Below, one piece after another: positions 11,341-21,177 of a stretch of DNA of 64,000 nt; within the stretch, counting starts at the first letter, position 1; each line of letters starts with the position of its first letter. Location of the stretch: NCBI GenBank assembly GCA_026315105.1, contig CM048746.1, forward strand, positions 142,582,730 through 142,646,729. Reading direction: 5' to 3'. This DNA comes from Locusta migratoria. Taxonomy: Eukaryota; Arthropoda; Insecta; Orthoptera; Acrididae. The position numbers and the translations under genes are program-made. The notes beneath the pieces are model-generated. The model saw only the letters and a program-made list of their open reading frames with translations, did not search any database and was not told where the DNA came from.

Positions 11341-11576
11341 CATCAGTATAAATGAAGATAATGTCTGATAGCTGTGAGCGAAGAGCTAAAAATATGCTGC
11401 GATAGACATGGTGAGCGATAGAGTCTTTGGGAAGCGAGTCAAGGTCAAAGTTGAAAAGGACCTAGGGACAGAGCCAGGGCAGGGAAGAGCTCACTCATGT
11501 CGGGAGCATGAAGTAAAGTCAAGTTGCCGAAGACGTTTGCTGAAATGGACTTCGGGATGTATTAGAGAAGAAGGAC

Positions 11577-12905
11577 TCACTGCATACTGACGATCAAGGG
11601 AATCATCAAAAAAGCTTCATAAGATGGGTGGCCAAGCACAGATGTCAGGCGACTCGCATAACGACTAAGGAGGACCTCCCTCCGGTACGACAGCGGCAAT
11701 TCAGCAGATTCAGCATAGAGACTCTCGACAAGGCTTGTGTAGAAAGCCCTTGGCGCTAAACGGATCCCTTGGTTGTGGATCCTGTTAAGGCGGCGTAAGA
11801 TAGATGGTCGGGCTGGTGGATAGATATACATCCGCAATCTAGTTTCGAGCGGACATTGAATCGGTACAAGTGGAAAAGGGTGGTCCGATCCGCTCCCCAT
11901 GAGGTACCGCACAACACTCTGAGAACATGAAATGAACGGCTACAAGTGAGAGACATGGGAGGACTAAAAAAGTATCTTATCGAATGTTAGTCCCAAGAAT
12001 TTTGTAGTGTCTACGAATGGAAGAACAACTGGTCTGAGATGGAGGGAAGGAGGGAGAAATTCTGTACGCCGCCAGAATTCTGTGGAGAAGCGAAAGTCGT
12101 TGTTGATGCTCCAGAAAAGGAGATGGTCGAGATACCGCTGAAGACGCCGTTCAAGGAGACAGGTTCGTTGAGAGCTGCAATAAATTGCAAAGTCATCAAT
12201 GAAGAGAGAAGCTGAGACGCCCGGTGTGAGGCAGTTCATAATAGGATTAATTGCTTAGCAAATAGAACGAGGCTCAGCACTGAGTCTTGAGGTACACTGT
12301 TCTCCGACAGGAAAGTGTTCAAAAAGGCTGCACCGACAAGCACCCGAAAAACACGGTCTTTTTAGAATTCCTGAATAAAGTTTGGCAGGCGACTCCGGAG
12401 ACGTTATGTGTGCAGAGTGCGAAGAGTACCCATCCTCCATCAGGTGTCATATGCCTTTTCCAAATCGAAAACTACAGCCACTGTTTGGCGCTTCTACAGA
12501 AAATTGTTCATAATATGAGTTGATAGGGTGACCAGATGATCGACTGCTGAAAGGTGCTTACGAAAACCACATTGTGCATTGGTAAGGAGATTACGAGATT
12601 CGAGCCACCATACCAATCGACCATTAATCAAACGTTCCATCACCTTGCAAATGCTGCTGGTGAGAGAGATCGGGTGGTAGCTGCAAGGTAGATGTTTGTC
12701 CTTTCCAGGCTTAGGTAGAGGAATCACGAAGGCTTCACGCCAGCACCTAGGAAACGTGCCTTCCGTTCAAATGCGGTTGTACATTCGAAGAAGAAATTGC
12801 AGGTCTTCAGAAGAAAGATGTTTTAACATCTGTATATGAACGCTGTCGGGTCCGGGGGCGGAGGACCGTGATGAGGAGAGTACATGTTGAAGCTCGCTCA
12901 TAGTG
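11577..12905 (-). pseudogene. LINE reverse transcriptase domain
   Basis: In minus-strand order: 'SSAPGPDSVHIQMLKHL' (12.87 kb), 'WREAFVIPLPKPGKDKHLPC' and 'YHPISLTSSICKVMERLI' with 'NAQCGFRKHLSAVDHL' (12727-12494), 'VAVVFDLEKAYDT', and the active site 'SASLFIDDFAIYCSS' with its Asp pair at about 12192-12197. Later 'DTTKFLGLTFD' and 'SLVESLYAESAELPLSYRRE' mark the thumb. This is the standard non-LTR RT block order. Several stops and frame changes make it non-functional. Confidence 0.88.
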
Positions 12906-12916
12906 AAATCGTTATT

Positions 12917-13239
12917 GTAAAATGTAAACTTTCACGGTCGGAATGGTCAAAATTACTAAAAATTTCCGTGCTGTTAGGCCGTGGTCTAGTGGATTTATTA
13001 TTAAACCCCAACGTTTCGTCCTCGACTGCGGATGACATTCTCAAGGGGGATCGTGGCACTTTTGGATGTCCGATTCACACCCTGGCTCGCTACTGGGTGC
13101 GAACCAGGGTGTGAATCGGACATCCAAAAGTGCCAGAACCCCCTTGAGAATGTCCTCCGCAGTCGGGGACGAAACGTTGGGTTTTAATAATAAATCCACT
13201 AGATCACGGCATAACAGCTCGGAAATTTTTAGTAATTTT
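12917..13239. mobile_element. Foldback element, family 2, inserted in the LINE
   Basis: Arms of about 150 bases (roughly 12946-13098 and 13099-13240) are near-perfect reverse complements meeting with almost no spacer at 'gctactgggtgcgaaccagg'. The insertion is bounded by a perfect 12-bp direct repeat 'gaaatcgttatt' (12905-12916 and 13240-13251), and the LINE coding sequence resumes on both sides. No protein is encoded. The arms contain 'gacgaaacgttgggtttt' and 'ccttgagaatgtc', motifs that recur in the other foldbacks. About 28 bases at the left (12917-12944) are unpaired. Confidence 0.9.
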
Positions 13240-13415
13240 GAAATCGTTATTACATTCACGATCCTTAGATGAGAAAGAGACCAACCTCGCTTCCGCTGCC
13301 TGTTTCCGAGGGAGGAAAGACGGATGGTAGTGTGAGGAGCTCGAAATCTCGGCAGAAAACTAGCCCAGAGTATTCGAGATGTCAGTGGGATCCACTATAA
13401 TATCGTTCGCTGTGG

Positions 13416-14472
13416 TTAAACCCACACGGGAATGAGGCAAGGTCGATGAAAGCCTGCGAAGATTACGCCAGACAACAGAGGAGGGGTTAAATCAGTTAAA
13501 TGAACAAGTGAAGGAACGCCCACTAGCTCTTTTGCTTTCCAGAAAACAGCGGAGGCGTTGTAGACGCAACTTTTTGTAATGAACACTGTTTTCCGGAGTG
13601 GGATGGCATTTATAGACCCTGAGAGTACGTCTCCGAGCTCTGAGTGCTTCGCGACGTTCCTCACTCCACCAGGGAACGGGGGGACGTCGCGGCAAGAGGC
13701 AGTAAGGATTACAGTAATGAAATAATAGACCGATGATCAATACTGGGAAAAGACGTTCATGGAATGTAGGTAATGAAGAATAAAGCTGCAAATCAGTTTG
13801 GAAAGCTGCCAGTTAGGTGGACTAGCTGGAGGGAAGGGCGCTAGTAGACGAATGACACATGCAAAAATGGTCACTCGAGTGTGTGTCTGAAAGAACAGAC
13901 CACTCGAGGCGACGGGCCAGTTGAACAGTGCAGATGTAAAGGGCCATGTAGGAAAAGGTGTGAGTGGAGTCCAAAAGATATGGGCTCGCCAGTATTGAGA
14001 CGGATGAGTTTAAGGTAGTTGATGAGATCCTCCAGGAGAGAGCTCCTGTGACAAGGTCGTGGAGAGAGAATGGTGGGCGTTGAAATCTCCGACCAACAAG
14101 ATAGGAGGAGAACTCTGGTCAATAAGGTGCAGAAGGTCAGTTCTGGCGATTGCAGAGGATGACAGAGTAAAGACATTAAACAAGGAGAAGCTGAAACCAG
14201 GAAAGGACAGACTAACTACTACTGCTTTAAGCTGGGTTTGCAAAGGGATGATATGGAAATGGATATTGTCTCTTAAAAGCAGCATGACGCCCCCATGCCA
14301 CAGGGGGAAGATCGAGGTGGACTGAGGAGAAGTGTGGCATGTTAAAACGAGTGTGAGAATATAGTTTTGTTTCCTGATGGCAGACAATTAGTGGGGAGTA
14401 AGTTTGCAAGAGGAGCTGTAGTTCCGTTCTAGTGGACAGGATGCCACAAATTTTCCATTGACGGATAGCCAT
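13416..14472 (-). pseudogene. LINE endonuclease domain and linker
   Basis: 'MAIRQWKICGILSTRTEL...PLIVCHQETKL' starts at 14472 and gives the N-terminal Asn/Glu region of the apurinic-like endonuclease. 'WHGGVMLLLRDNIHFH' and 'ILLVGDFNAHHSL' (14387-14010) give the middle and the GDFN motif. 'LNTGEPISFG' follows in another frame. The linker 'VPWWSEERREALRARRRTLR' with 'HYKKLRLQ' (13791-13492) is typical between endonuclease and RT. The initiating Met at 14472 is the likely ORF2 start. Confidence 0.87.
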
Positions 14473-14499
14473 AGTAAGATGAGAACTGGAAAGCGGTTA

Positions 14500-14900
14500 A
14501 ATGAACAGTCACTCTTGTGACTGCGGGAGACCACAATGCAAATGCTCGCAATGAATTGGAGCTAATAGGATCTTGGTCCATTAATTCGACAGTGCCTTCA
14601 CAGGTCGGCCACCTGATCGACTACTGGCAGTGCGCACCGGTGATACAGAGGCCGTCCAGGGGAGGGCGTCACTTGATGAAGTTCTGGAAGAGGAACGCTA
14701 GGAGGGAGAAGGAAGAATGCTTCTCCCTGCCCGACTTCTTGTGGTGGGTATCAGTTGAAGACCCGGACGGTTGTGAGCTAGATGGGTGCAAGATGTCTTC
14801 ATGGATTTCCGTGTCTCTGTCTGTGAGGCAAGAGATTTCAAAGGTGCAAACGGAGGTTTGGTAGTAGGGTGTGTGCTCTTGGCAGGAGATTACGATGATG
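14500..14900 (-). pseudogene. Possible LINE ORF1 tail
   Basis: Upstream of the ORF2 start, the minus strand reads a Ser/Pro/Arg-rich stretch ('KPPFAPLKSLASQTETRKS', 'TTRSRAGRSILPSPS', 'SSSRTSSSDALPWTASVSPV') consistent with the C-terminal end of a gag-like ORF1. No CCHC knuckle was found, so the assignment rests mainly on position. Confidence 0.4.
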
Positions 14901-15027
14901 CCGTCAAGTGACTGGGTGTTGTTAACACAGCAGCACCAAATTGTAGGTCACGTTTCTGTGTAGATATTCTGTAATGCTCGCAGCCACTATACTGTATTCC
15001 CGCATCAGCGAGACTGTGGTAATAGGA

Positions 15028-15225
15028 ATGAGACAGTGTGGCGAATGGAGATTTGGGTGTGCCGGGAGACGTGCAGGGAAGAGTCCTTTGCAGTAGGGTT
15101 GGTCACTGTGTCCTCGGTGGCGGAGGGGTCAACGCATCTGCCTAGTAAGCAGGAGATCCCGAGTTCGAATCCCGGCCGAGCACAAATTTTCATTCGCCGC
15201 ACATTGGTGTTACATTTAAACCTAG
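15028..15225 (+). mobile_element. tRNA(Thr-like)-derived SINE (SINE-4)
   Basis: The segment 15105-15181 resembles a tRNA: A box 'ggtggcggaggggtcaacgc', an anticodon arm 'tgcctagtaagca' (AGU, Thr-like), and B box 'gagttcgaatcccggc'. It is flanked by short inverted ends 'gtgtggcgaatgg' and 'cattcgccgcac'. The acceptor stem is poor, so this is a SINE or tRNA-derived repeat and not a working tRNA gene. Confidence 0.7.
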
Positions 15226-15564
15226 TACAGTGAAGCTATAAGTGATCGAAAATTGCGATTTATTTCATTACTTTTTGTTTGTTTCAAGTAGGAAAATGCT
15301 GAGTCACACAAATATGTTGAACCAAAACACGAATGCAGCTGTTCACCACATTTCTTCAAACAAAAGTTATATCTCGTTGGAATCCAAAGACCAGAAATCC
15401 AGACCAAAGAATGACCTTGATTTTAGAAACATATCGCCGGGCAGAGTAATAATTTCATTTTGCAGTGCATTTGAAATATGTCTCCAAATTTATTAGCAGT
15501 TTCATAGATGAACCTATGATCAATGGAATTGTTATATGGGTAACTGAGGAATTCCACGAAATTC

Positions 15565-15596
<32 letters not shown>

Positions 15597-15971
15597 CAAA
15601 TCCCTGAAACGAATTTCAAAGTCAGATACCACTATCTTGATTTCTGACGTATACTTGGCAGGAATGAAATTGTAGAGAGTACGTTTTTCCTTGATGTTTA
15701 CAAATTGTTCAAATTTTTTCTTTTCAATGTCAATTATGTTTGACTTTAAAATGCTGCAACAGAACTCATCAAAAGTGCTACTGTTTTATTCTTGCCTTGT
15801 ACTTCCAGATTTAATGTGCTCATTTTTCCGGTAAAATCTGTTAAAAATGCTAAATCACATTGCCAGTGTAAATCACACAATAAACTACGTTATTTTTGAC
15901 TTGCCAAGATCGACTAGACTAATAGCCACGATCGGTCGGTCGATCGCGATCGACCGGTTGGCCACCCCTGC
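15222..15971 (-). pseudogene. Internally deleted hAT transposase (GTF2IRD2-like)
   Basis: The right end at 15971 reads, on the minus strand, 'caggggtggccaaccggtcg', the terminal repeat of a hAT group. Shortly inside comes 'WQCDLAFLTDFTGKMSTLNLE' followed by 'VQGKNKTVALLMSSVAAF', then 'DFEIRFRDL', 'FVEFLSYPYN' and, in 15407-15222, 'CFGSTYLCDSAFSYLKQTKS', the C-terminal dimerisation block. These match the C-terminal part of GTF2IRD2/EPM2AIP1-like hAT transposases. The zinc finger and first catalytic region are deleted. A poly-T tract interrupts the frame. The left terminal repeat was not found; SINE-4 lies there. Confidence 0.82.
15569..15596. repeat. Poly-T tract
   Basis: About 28 T (poly-A on the coding strand of the hAT remnant), giving a run of lysine codons in the transposase frame. 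It is likely a secondary expansion or a small retroposed tail. Confidence 0.9.
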
Positions 15972-16970
15972 TATAGAAGCTGTGGAGCTAAAGCTCTGTG
16001 TAGGGAAAGTATGGCCATCCTTTTCGCGCCGCTTGCCACCGTATGCAGCTCGTGATTGCCTGAAATCCAGTCACATGATTATTTCCGCCATGTTGGTCCT
16101 ATACGTTGTTTTCCTGCCATAAGAGGTCGTGAATATTCGTATGTTTCGGTTCGAGTAATGCCACAGTGTTGCACTTTAGGGTTCCTTGTTTTTACAAACC
16201 AAGAAGGAATGTAAACATTTTAGTACTTTTATCTGAATTCAGAAACACAAGAAGAAGAGTCGGGCTGACGAAAATTGTCAGAGAAAACTAGGAGCCCAGA
16301 AGAGACCCTAGGTTCTGTATTGCGGTACTTTTAATTCACAATCAAAATTAATTGCTGAAAACACAAAAATTTTGACAGATTCTCGTTTAGATATAAAATT
16401 AATGTACAGTTCCCAAAGCAAGTTTTTGTCAATCGTATACATGTGTTTGGTATATTATGACAGGACACAAAGAATCGACTTAAGAAAAATATTAGACAAG
16501 CAAATATTTTTGGTATTGTATAGGCACTTTTAATTTCTCTGTTTTTAGTAAAAGTAATGTAGTGGGTATCTTATTGCATTTTTCGTAGTTCATGTAAGGT
16601 TTAAGTATATAATATGTGCGAAAATAGTCATCAAAAACTATTCCGTTATCTTGTTTTCTTGATTTACACTTTGTTCCGATGAGCAAAAGGTTCAGTGTCT
16701 GTAGAATATTGGGCTACGCTACGGGTTAGTCTGAATTAATAGTTGAACTATTTCGTTGTGGAGCCACAAACCAAACTGTTTTCTTAAAATCGGATAATTA
16801 GTATTTCGTAGACCCGCAAGTCGGCATAGACAGAACTACGCGTCCGTCGGATATAATAACACCCTATATCTCGAGAATGAAATGAGTTATCGTTCTGTTC
16901 TCAACCTTAGATAAAATTTAGTTATGAAACATGCATTTCGTCCGCAGCTTTGTATTGCTAAAATCAACTA
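15972..16970. other. Unassigned interval
   Basis: About 1 kb between the hAT right end and the pogo-like element. No recognisable coding sequence. The flank 'ctatagaa' just outside 15971 would be the hAT 8-bp target duplication, but the opposite copy was not found. Confidence 0.35.
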
Positions 16971-18824
16971 CAGTAGAACACCTCTCATCCGACCTCGGAT
17001 GTTCAAATGTTAGTAAAGCTTATGGGACTTAACTGCGGGGTCATCAGTCCCTAAACTTACAAACCAATTGTGAATTAACTTTTACTGAAGACATCTTAAA
17101 CATGCATGTCCGAGGGAGGATTCGAACCTCAGTCGCTGGAGGCCGTGCGATCCGCAACGTGTCGCTTCCAGATCGCTCGGCTACTCCCGCGCGGCGACCT
17201 TGAATGGTCCGTCACTCTGGTTAGTCCGACCATGGTCGGGCCTTAGCCTCCAAATAATACAAAGCCTACTCACTAGGGGCGTTACCTCCGATGGGCAGTG
17301 TCGCCGCTGTAGTTGAAACGTCTTCCGCTGTTGGCGCCACAAGCCACTCTACTTCAAGTTGTTGTCGATGTAAAATTGGAATGAAAGTAGATTTTATAAT
17401 TTAGACTTGATTAAGATACCGCAAAAGTCAGAACTACAGCTTTTGGCACTTCAAAACTACTACATTCTCTACATTCAACAAGTGCTCATTATACAAAATG
17501 TATGCATCTGCATTACACTTCATTTTGCCTAAATTTCCCACCATGGCGTCATTGCCCCAGTTGCAAAATATAGCTAAGAACGTCAGTTTAAAGCCTAACT
17601 AAGATTTTGCAAAACAATTAGGTCAGAGACACGAAATCGATGCTAAATATCTACAGATTACTTTAATACGAGTATTAAAAAGTACTGACAGCCTATAGAG
17701 GTACTTATATCGAAAATTAGATCCAAAAATCGAAACTAACAATGCCTTTCACACGATTAATATCTGTCAAAAGAGGTGGAATTTAATATGTCTGCTATAC
17801 AATGCTGCAATTTTAGGCATGCGTGCATGCTGATGATCACCATCTGTGGTATAAATTATACACGGAAGTAATAAGGTTGTGAACTTGTGATATCATATAT
17901 TTGTTATCGTTTAATCACATTAGTTAAACAATATATTTGTCTGCGTCACGTACAAGTTCGCAGCACTACTGTAGTAATAAAGTTATTAGATCACTGAAGT
18001 TGGTAGCAGTAGTAAACATAAGAGACGGTAGCCTTCGTTACACGCTAGGTAAACCTCGCGTGGTACTTTAAACAGTCTATGGAGCGTGTTTCAGGCTGGA
18101 ATTTAACAATACCTCTTCATTGTTTCTGAAGGTTAGGTGGTGGTTACCAGAGCAATTATTATTATTTTTTAATTGACAAGATTTACAGTCGTGAAAGTTG
18201 TGCGTGACGCTTGTATAGGCCTCACGAAGGCCACCAATAAGACTCTCGAGACAAAGTGTCCCGACGACAAATAAGAAGCCAAAGCTCAACTAAGCATCGA
18301 TTACAATTTACAGAGATCCTGTTACCTCTCTTTTTTTTTGGGAAAGTTTTAAGTCTAACTCTTATACTCATCACACAAATTATTGTCAATTTTTAATTTT
18401 AGCTCAAGTGACAAAAAAAAAGTTATGGGGGGAGGGATGGTTTGAACCCCCTAATCCCCCTCCAGTATCTACTCCCCTGCAGTGAAGGCTGGATTGATCG
18501 TTGGAAAACTCGTCTTGGTGTCCGATTTGTTTCTACAGTAATTACAGTACAGTACTGTAATTTGTTTGTCGTTTTTCCTTTTAAAACCAATACATATTAT
18601 AGTGTGTGTAGACGTTTTTAAGTATATATATATTGTTTAACACTGTGTAAAAGATCTTTTTGTATTACTGTAGACGTCTTTTAGTTCTAAAGTCGTTTAA
18701 TTTTTTGTACTAAATGTCTTTATAAATTTTTGCAATAATATTAGATTTTTCAGATAATCCGACCTTTTATTCGTTCCGACCATGGTGCCGATTCCGAAGG
18801 TGGCGGATTAGAGGGGTTCTACTG
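16971..18824 (+). mobile_element. pogo/Tigger-like DNA transposon, degenerate
   Basis: Left end 'cagtagaacacctctcatcc' (16971) and right end, reverse-complemented, 'cagtagaacccctctaatcc' (18824) form terminal inverted repeats, each preceded by TA (16969-16970 and 18825-18826). Subterminal 'gtccgaccatggtcggg' and 'ttccgaccatggtgccg' also match. Inside, at about 18488-18535, the plus strand reads 'EGWIDRWKTRLGVRF', which resembles the CENP-B-type helix-turn-helix of Tigger transposases. No DDE domain was found, so most of the transposase is lost. A SINE sits in the left end. Confidence 0.8.
17001..17194 (-). mobile_element. tRNA-derived SINE nested in the pogo-like element
   Basis: Minus-strand head 'gccgcgcgggagtagccgag' near 17194, B box 'gaggttcgaatcctccctc', body 'gggactgatgaccccgcagt', tail 'actaacatttgaac' at 17001. 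It splits the left terminal repeat of the Tigger-like element; 'cgacct' lies on both sides (16990-16995 and 17195-17200), a short or decayed TSD. It is therefore younger than the host element. Confidence 0.88.
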
Positions 18825-19056
18825 TATACGCAAAGCAAAAGCAATGCGATTTTTCGTCTGCGAACTCTTCAAAATTTTGCACAGTAGTTTATTTATAGCA
18901 CAATAACTAAGGATTAAGGAATAGAAAGTCAGATAATTATCGAGCATAAACATCACACTATAAGATGGGAATAGTTAAACTTTTTCATCGTATAGTTTTC
19001 TCAAAATCGGTTGACAGATATTGTAAGCGCTTGGGACGTTGCGGCTTTCAAGTTTG

Positions 19057-19146
19057 TTATTAGCAGCGGAATAGGACCAGCAAGGCCGACGCTGCATCGC
19101 TGGCAATACTTTCTCTATAGAGAGCTTTATGTGTAATAGTCTTGTG
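19057..19146. repeat. Dispersed 90-bp segment, copy 1
   Basis: 'gtttgttattagcagcggaa', 'tagg', 'ccagca', 'gccgacgctg' and 'ctggcaatacttt' recur in the same order at 21664-21762 with about 80-85% identity by eye. The segment ends where the satellite-bearing element begins, so that element may have inserted into a copy of it. Confidence 0.65.
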
Positions 19147-19419
19147 TAGTTCGCGAACGAACTAGTTCGGAAGAGCGCTCCCACAGGCGAACTACGCGAA
19201 CTAGTTCGCAGAACCCTTCTTTTCCGAAGACTGACGGGTAACAGCGAGAGGACGCGAGAGCGCGCAGAAACGCGTTTTTCCTTCTGCCATTTGGCGTCAT
19301 TTCGAGCTGAGATGCAGCTCAGCTGTAGTTTTAGTAGCGGTAGCAAACGCCAAAACGAGTGGACGAACTAAAAAGAGCAACCTACTTTACGGCCGAGCTG
19401 TGAACTAAAAGGAGAGGTA

Positions 19420-20237
19420 TCGGTCGCGAACTAAAATATGCGCGATAGGTCGCGAACTAAAATATGCGCAATAGGTCGCGAACTAAAATATGCGCCATAG
19501 GTCGCTAACTAAAATATGCGCAATAGGTCGCGAACTAAAGCATGCGTGATAGGTCGCGAACTAAAATATGCGCGATAAGTTGCTAATTAAAATATGCGCA
19601 ATAGGTCGTGAAATAAAGCATGCGCGATAGGTCGCGAACTAAAATATGCGCAATACGTCGCGAACTAAAATCTGCGCGATAGGTCGCTAACTAAAATATG
19701 CGCAATAGGTCGCGAACTAAAGCATGCGTGATAGGTCGCGAACTAAAATATGCGCGATAGGTCGGTAATTAAAATATGCGCAATAGGTCGTGAACTAAAG
19801 CATGCGTGATAGGTCGCGAAATAAAATATGCGCGATAGGTCGCGAACTAAAATATGCGCAATAGGTCGCGAACTAAAATATGCGCCATAGGTCGCTAACT
19901 AAAATATGCGCAATAGGTCGCGAACTAAAGCATGCGTGATAGGTCGCGAACTAAAATATGCGCGATAAGTTGCTAATTAAAATATGCGCAATAGGTCGTG
20001 AAATAAAGCATGCGCGATAGGTCGCGAACTAAAATATGCGCAATACGTCGCGAACTAAAATCTGCGCGATAGGTCGCTAACTAAAATATGCGCAATAGGT
20101 CGCGAACTAAAGCATGCGTGATAGGTCGCGAACTAAAATATGCGCGATAGGTCGGTAATTAAAATATGCGCAATAGGTCGTGAACTAAAGCATGCGTGAT
20201 AGGTCGCGAAATAAAATATGCGCGATAGGTCGCGAAC
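19420..20237. repeat. 26-bp satellite in 390-bp higher-order units
   Basis: About 31 monomers of 'ataggtcgcgaactaaaata' + 'tgcgcg', with variants (agcatgcgtg, taagttgctaatt, tacgtcg, tctgcgcg). The rare variant 'tgcgccatag' recurs at 19491 and 19881, exactly 390 bases apart, which is 15 monomers; from 19491 the next roughly 355 bases match the second unit base for base as far as I can compare. The monomers differ by several bases within a unit, so the unit was duplicated recently. Confidence 0.95.
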
Positions 20238-20585
20238 AGAATTAAAAATCACGTGTTTGCCTTCTGCTGATTAGAGGCATTTTGAGGTTAGCGTCTGTGG
20301 GCTGATTACATAGTTCATTGCTACAAAATTTCTGATTTGAAGTATTTTGCACTCTGCAATATCTGACTAATAAATTCCATAATACCAAGACATAGAGATA
20401 ACTCTAAAACGCGAGAAATTATCCACAAACTGTTTCTTTTGGTTTGCGTGATATCGTTAGCGGCTCAAGCAGCAAGCGCATGAAGCAGCTAGGGGGGGGG
20501 GGGACTTCTCCCTCCACCTGAATGCGCAGACCACGCCGCTCAGGCGTCACTGGGAGCGGACGAATTAAAAGAACGAACTAGTTCG
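20238..20585. other. Unassigned flank of the satellite array
   Basis: About 350 bases, with a G10 run near 20492. No coding sequence. It is probably the right internal part of the element that holds the array. Confidence 0.35.
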
Positions 20586-21177
20586 CGACTAGGGTTGCCA
20601 CATCTCAGGGCGCCGCCCGGCGTGCCCGGGTTTGGAATGAATTCTCCGGTCTACGGGCCAATGACTCTCATCTCCGTGCTTGAATGTAAACTTCATCTTA
20701 ACTTATTTTTATCTCTCGCGGCAGCAAGTGGTCGTAACAGGAAGCAGACGGTAACTGTGCCCCTCCGCATGGAGGCAATGAGAAGCTCTTCTTGGTGGCC
20801 CGCGATCCTTCACAGTGCGCGGAGCCGCAAGCGGGAACTCTTGGAAGGCGCAGCTGTCGATGTGAGCAGCTTTGATGCTGCCGCCACTTCTGCTGCCACG
20901 CCGACTGAAGTGTGCCGATTGTAGATCCACAGCAACTGGCGGCCTGGCCGGTCAGCTGCGGCATGTGAAGGCCACCCCTAGCAATGTTCCACCGGGAACA
21001 TGATTGCTGGGAGGGATGAGATGACTAGTTTTTATTTCCTTTTAGAATTCTCGTGTAATCCTGGTTGGGGGGGGGGGGGGGGGGGAGAGTTGGTCGGCGG
21101 GGTGAGTCATTGGCCAAGGGGGAGGGGGGCACGTCTGGTCTCCGGGCCTGCCTCGAGTTCAATCTGGTAACCCTAGT
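20586..21177. mobile_element. Possible short TIR element
   Basis: 'ctagggttgccac' at about 20588 and 'ctggtaaccctag' ending near 21177 are imperfect inverted ends of a 590-base G/C-rich interval. The frames inside (for example 20595-20924) are low-complexity and unrecognised. The evidence is limited to the ends. Confidence 0.3.
21067..21086. repeat. Poly-G tract
   Basis: About 20 consecutive G followed by GA-rich sequence. A run this long could form G-quadruplex and is prone to length error in assemblies. Confidence 0.9.

Larger units (their letters stand above)
10480..14900 (-). mobile_element. Long decayed LINE with EN, RT and RNase H (I/Jockey superfamily)
   Basis: On the minus strand, from 14.5 kb down to 10.7 kb, pieces appear in the order expected for one ORF2: endonuclease (14472-14010), linker (13791-13416), reverse transcriptase (about 12900-11580) and RNase H (about 11330-10800). 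A proline/serine-rich stretch upstream (14880-14500) may be the end of ORF1. The whole is broken by many stops and frame changes and by a foldback insertion at 12917-13239. An RNase H after the RT fits I-superfamily LINEs. The plus-strand frames in this region are shadows. The 3' boundary near 10.48 kb and the 5' boundary are approximate. Confidence 0.82.
19147..20590. mobile_element. Putative non-autonomous element enclosing a satellite array
   Basis: Left edge 'tagttcgcgaacgaactagt' and right edge (reverse complement from 20590) 'tagtcgcgaactagttcgtt' are similar inverted ends, and both are followed inward by a 'gagcgctcccaca'/'ccgctcccagtga' stretch. Between them lies unique sequence and the 26-bp tandem array. 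Several perfect palindromes 'cgaactagttcg' occur at the edges. No TSD that I can call. The element class is unknown; hAT-like is one possibility. Confidence 0.5.

Noticed and set aside
10789..11590. Plus-strand frames at 10789-11046 and 11408-11590
   Set aside because: They are antisense shadows of the minus-strand LINE RNase H and RT regions, which carry the recognisable motifs.
12884..13272. Mirrored frames on both strands around 13.1 kb (for example 12884-13114, 13041-13259)
   Set aside because: They are near-identical translations of the two arms of a foldback element, expected from a palindrome and not a gene pair.
15105..15181. Functional tRNA-Thr (AGU)
   Set aside because: Acceptor stem does not pair well and flanks are repeat-like; treated as a tRNA-derived SINE.
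19420..20237. CRISPR array
   Set aside because: The units are head-to-tail with no unique spacers and the context is a eukaryotic satellite.
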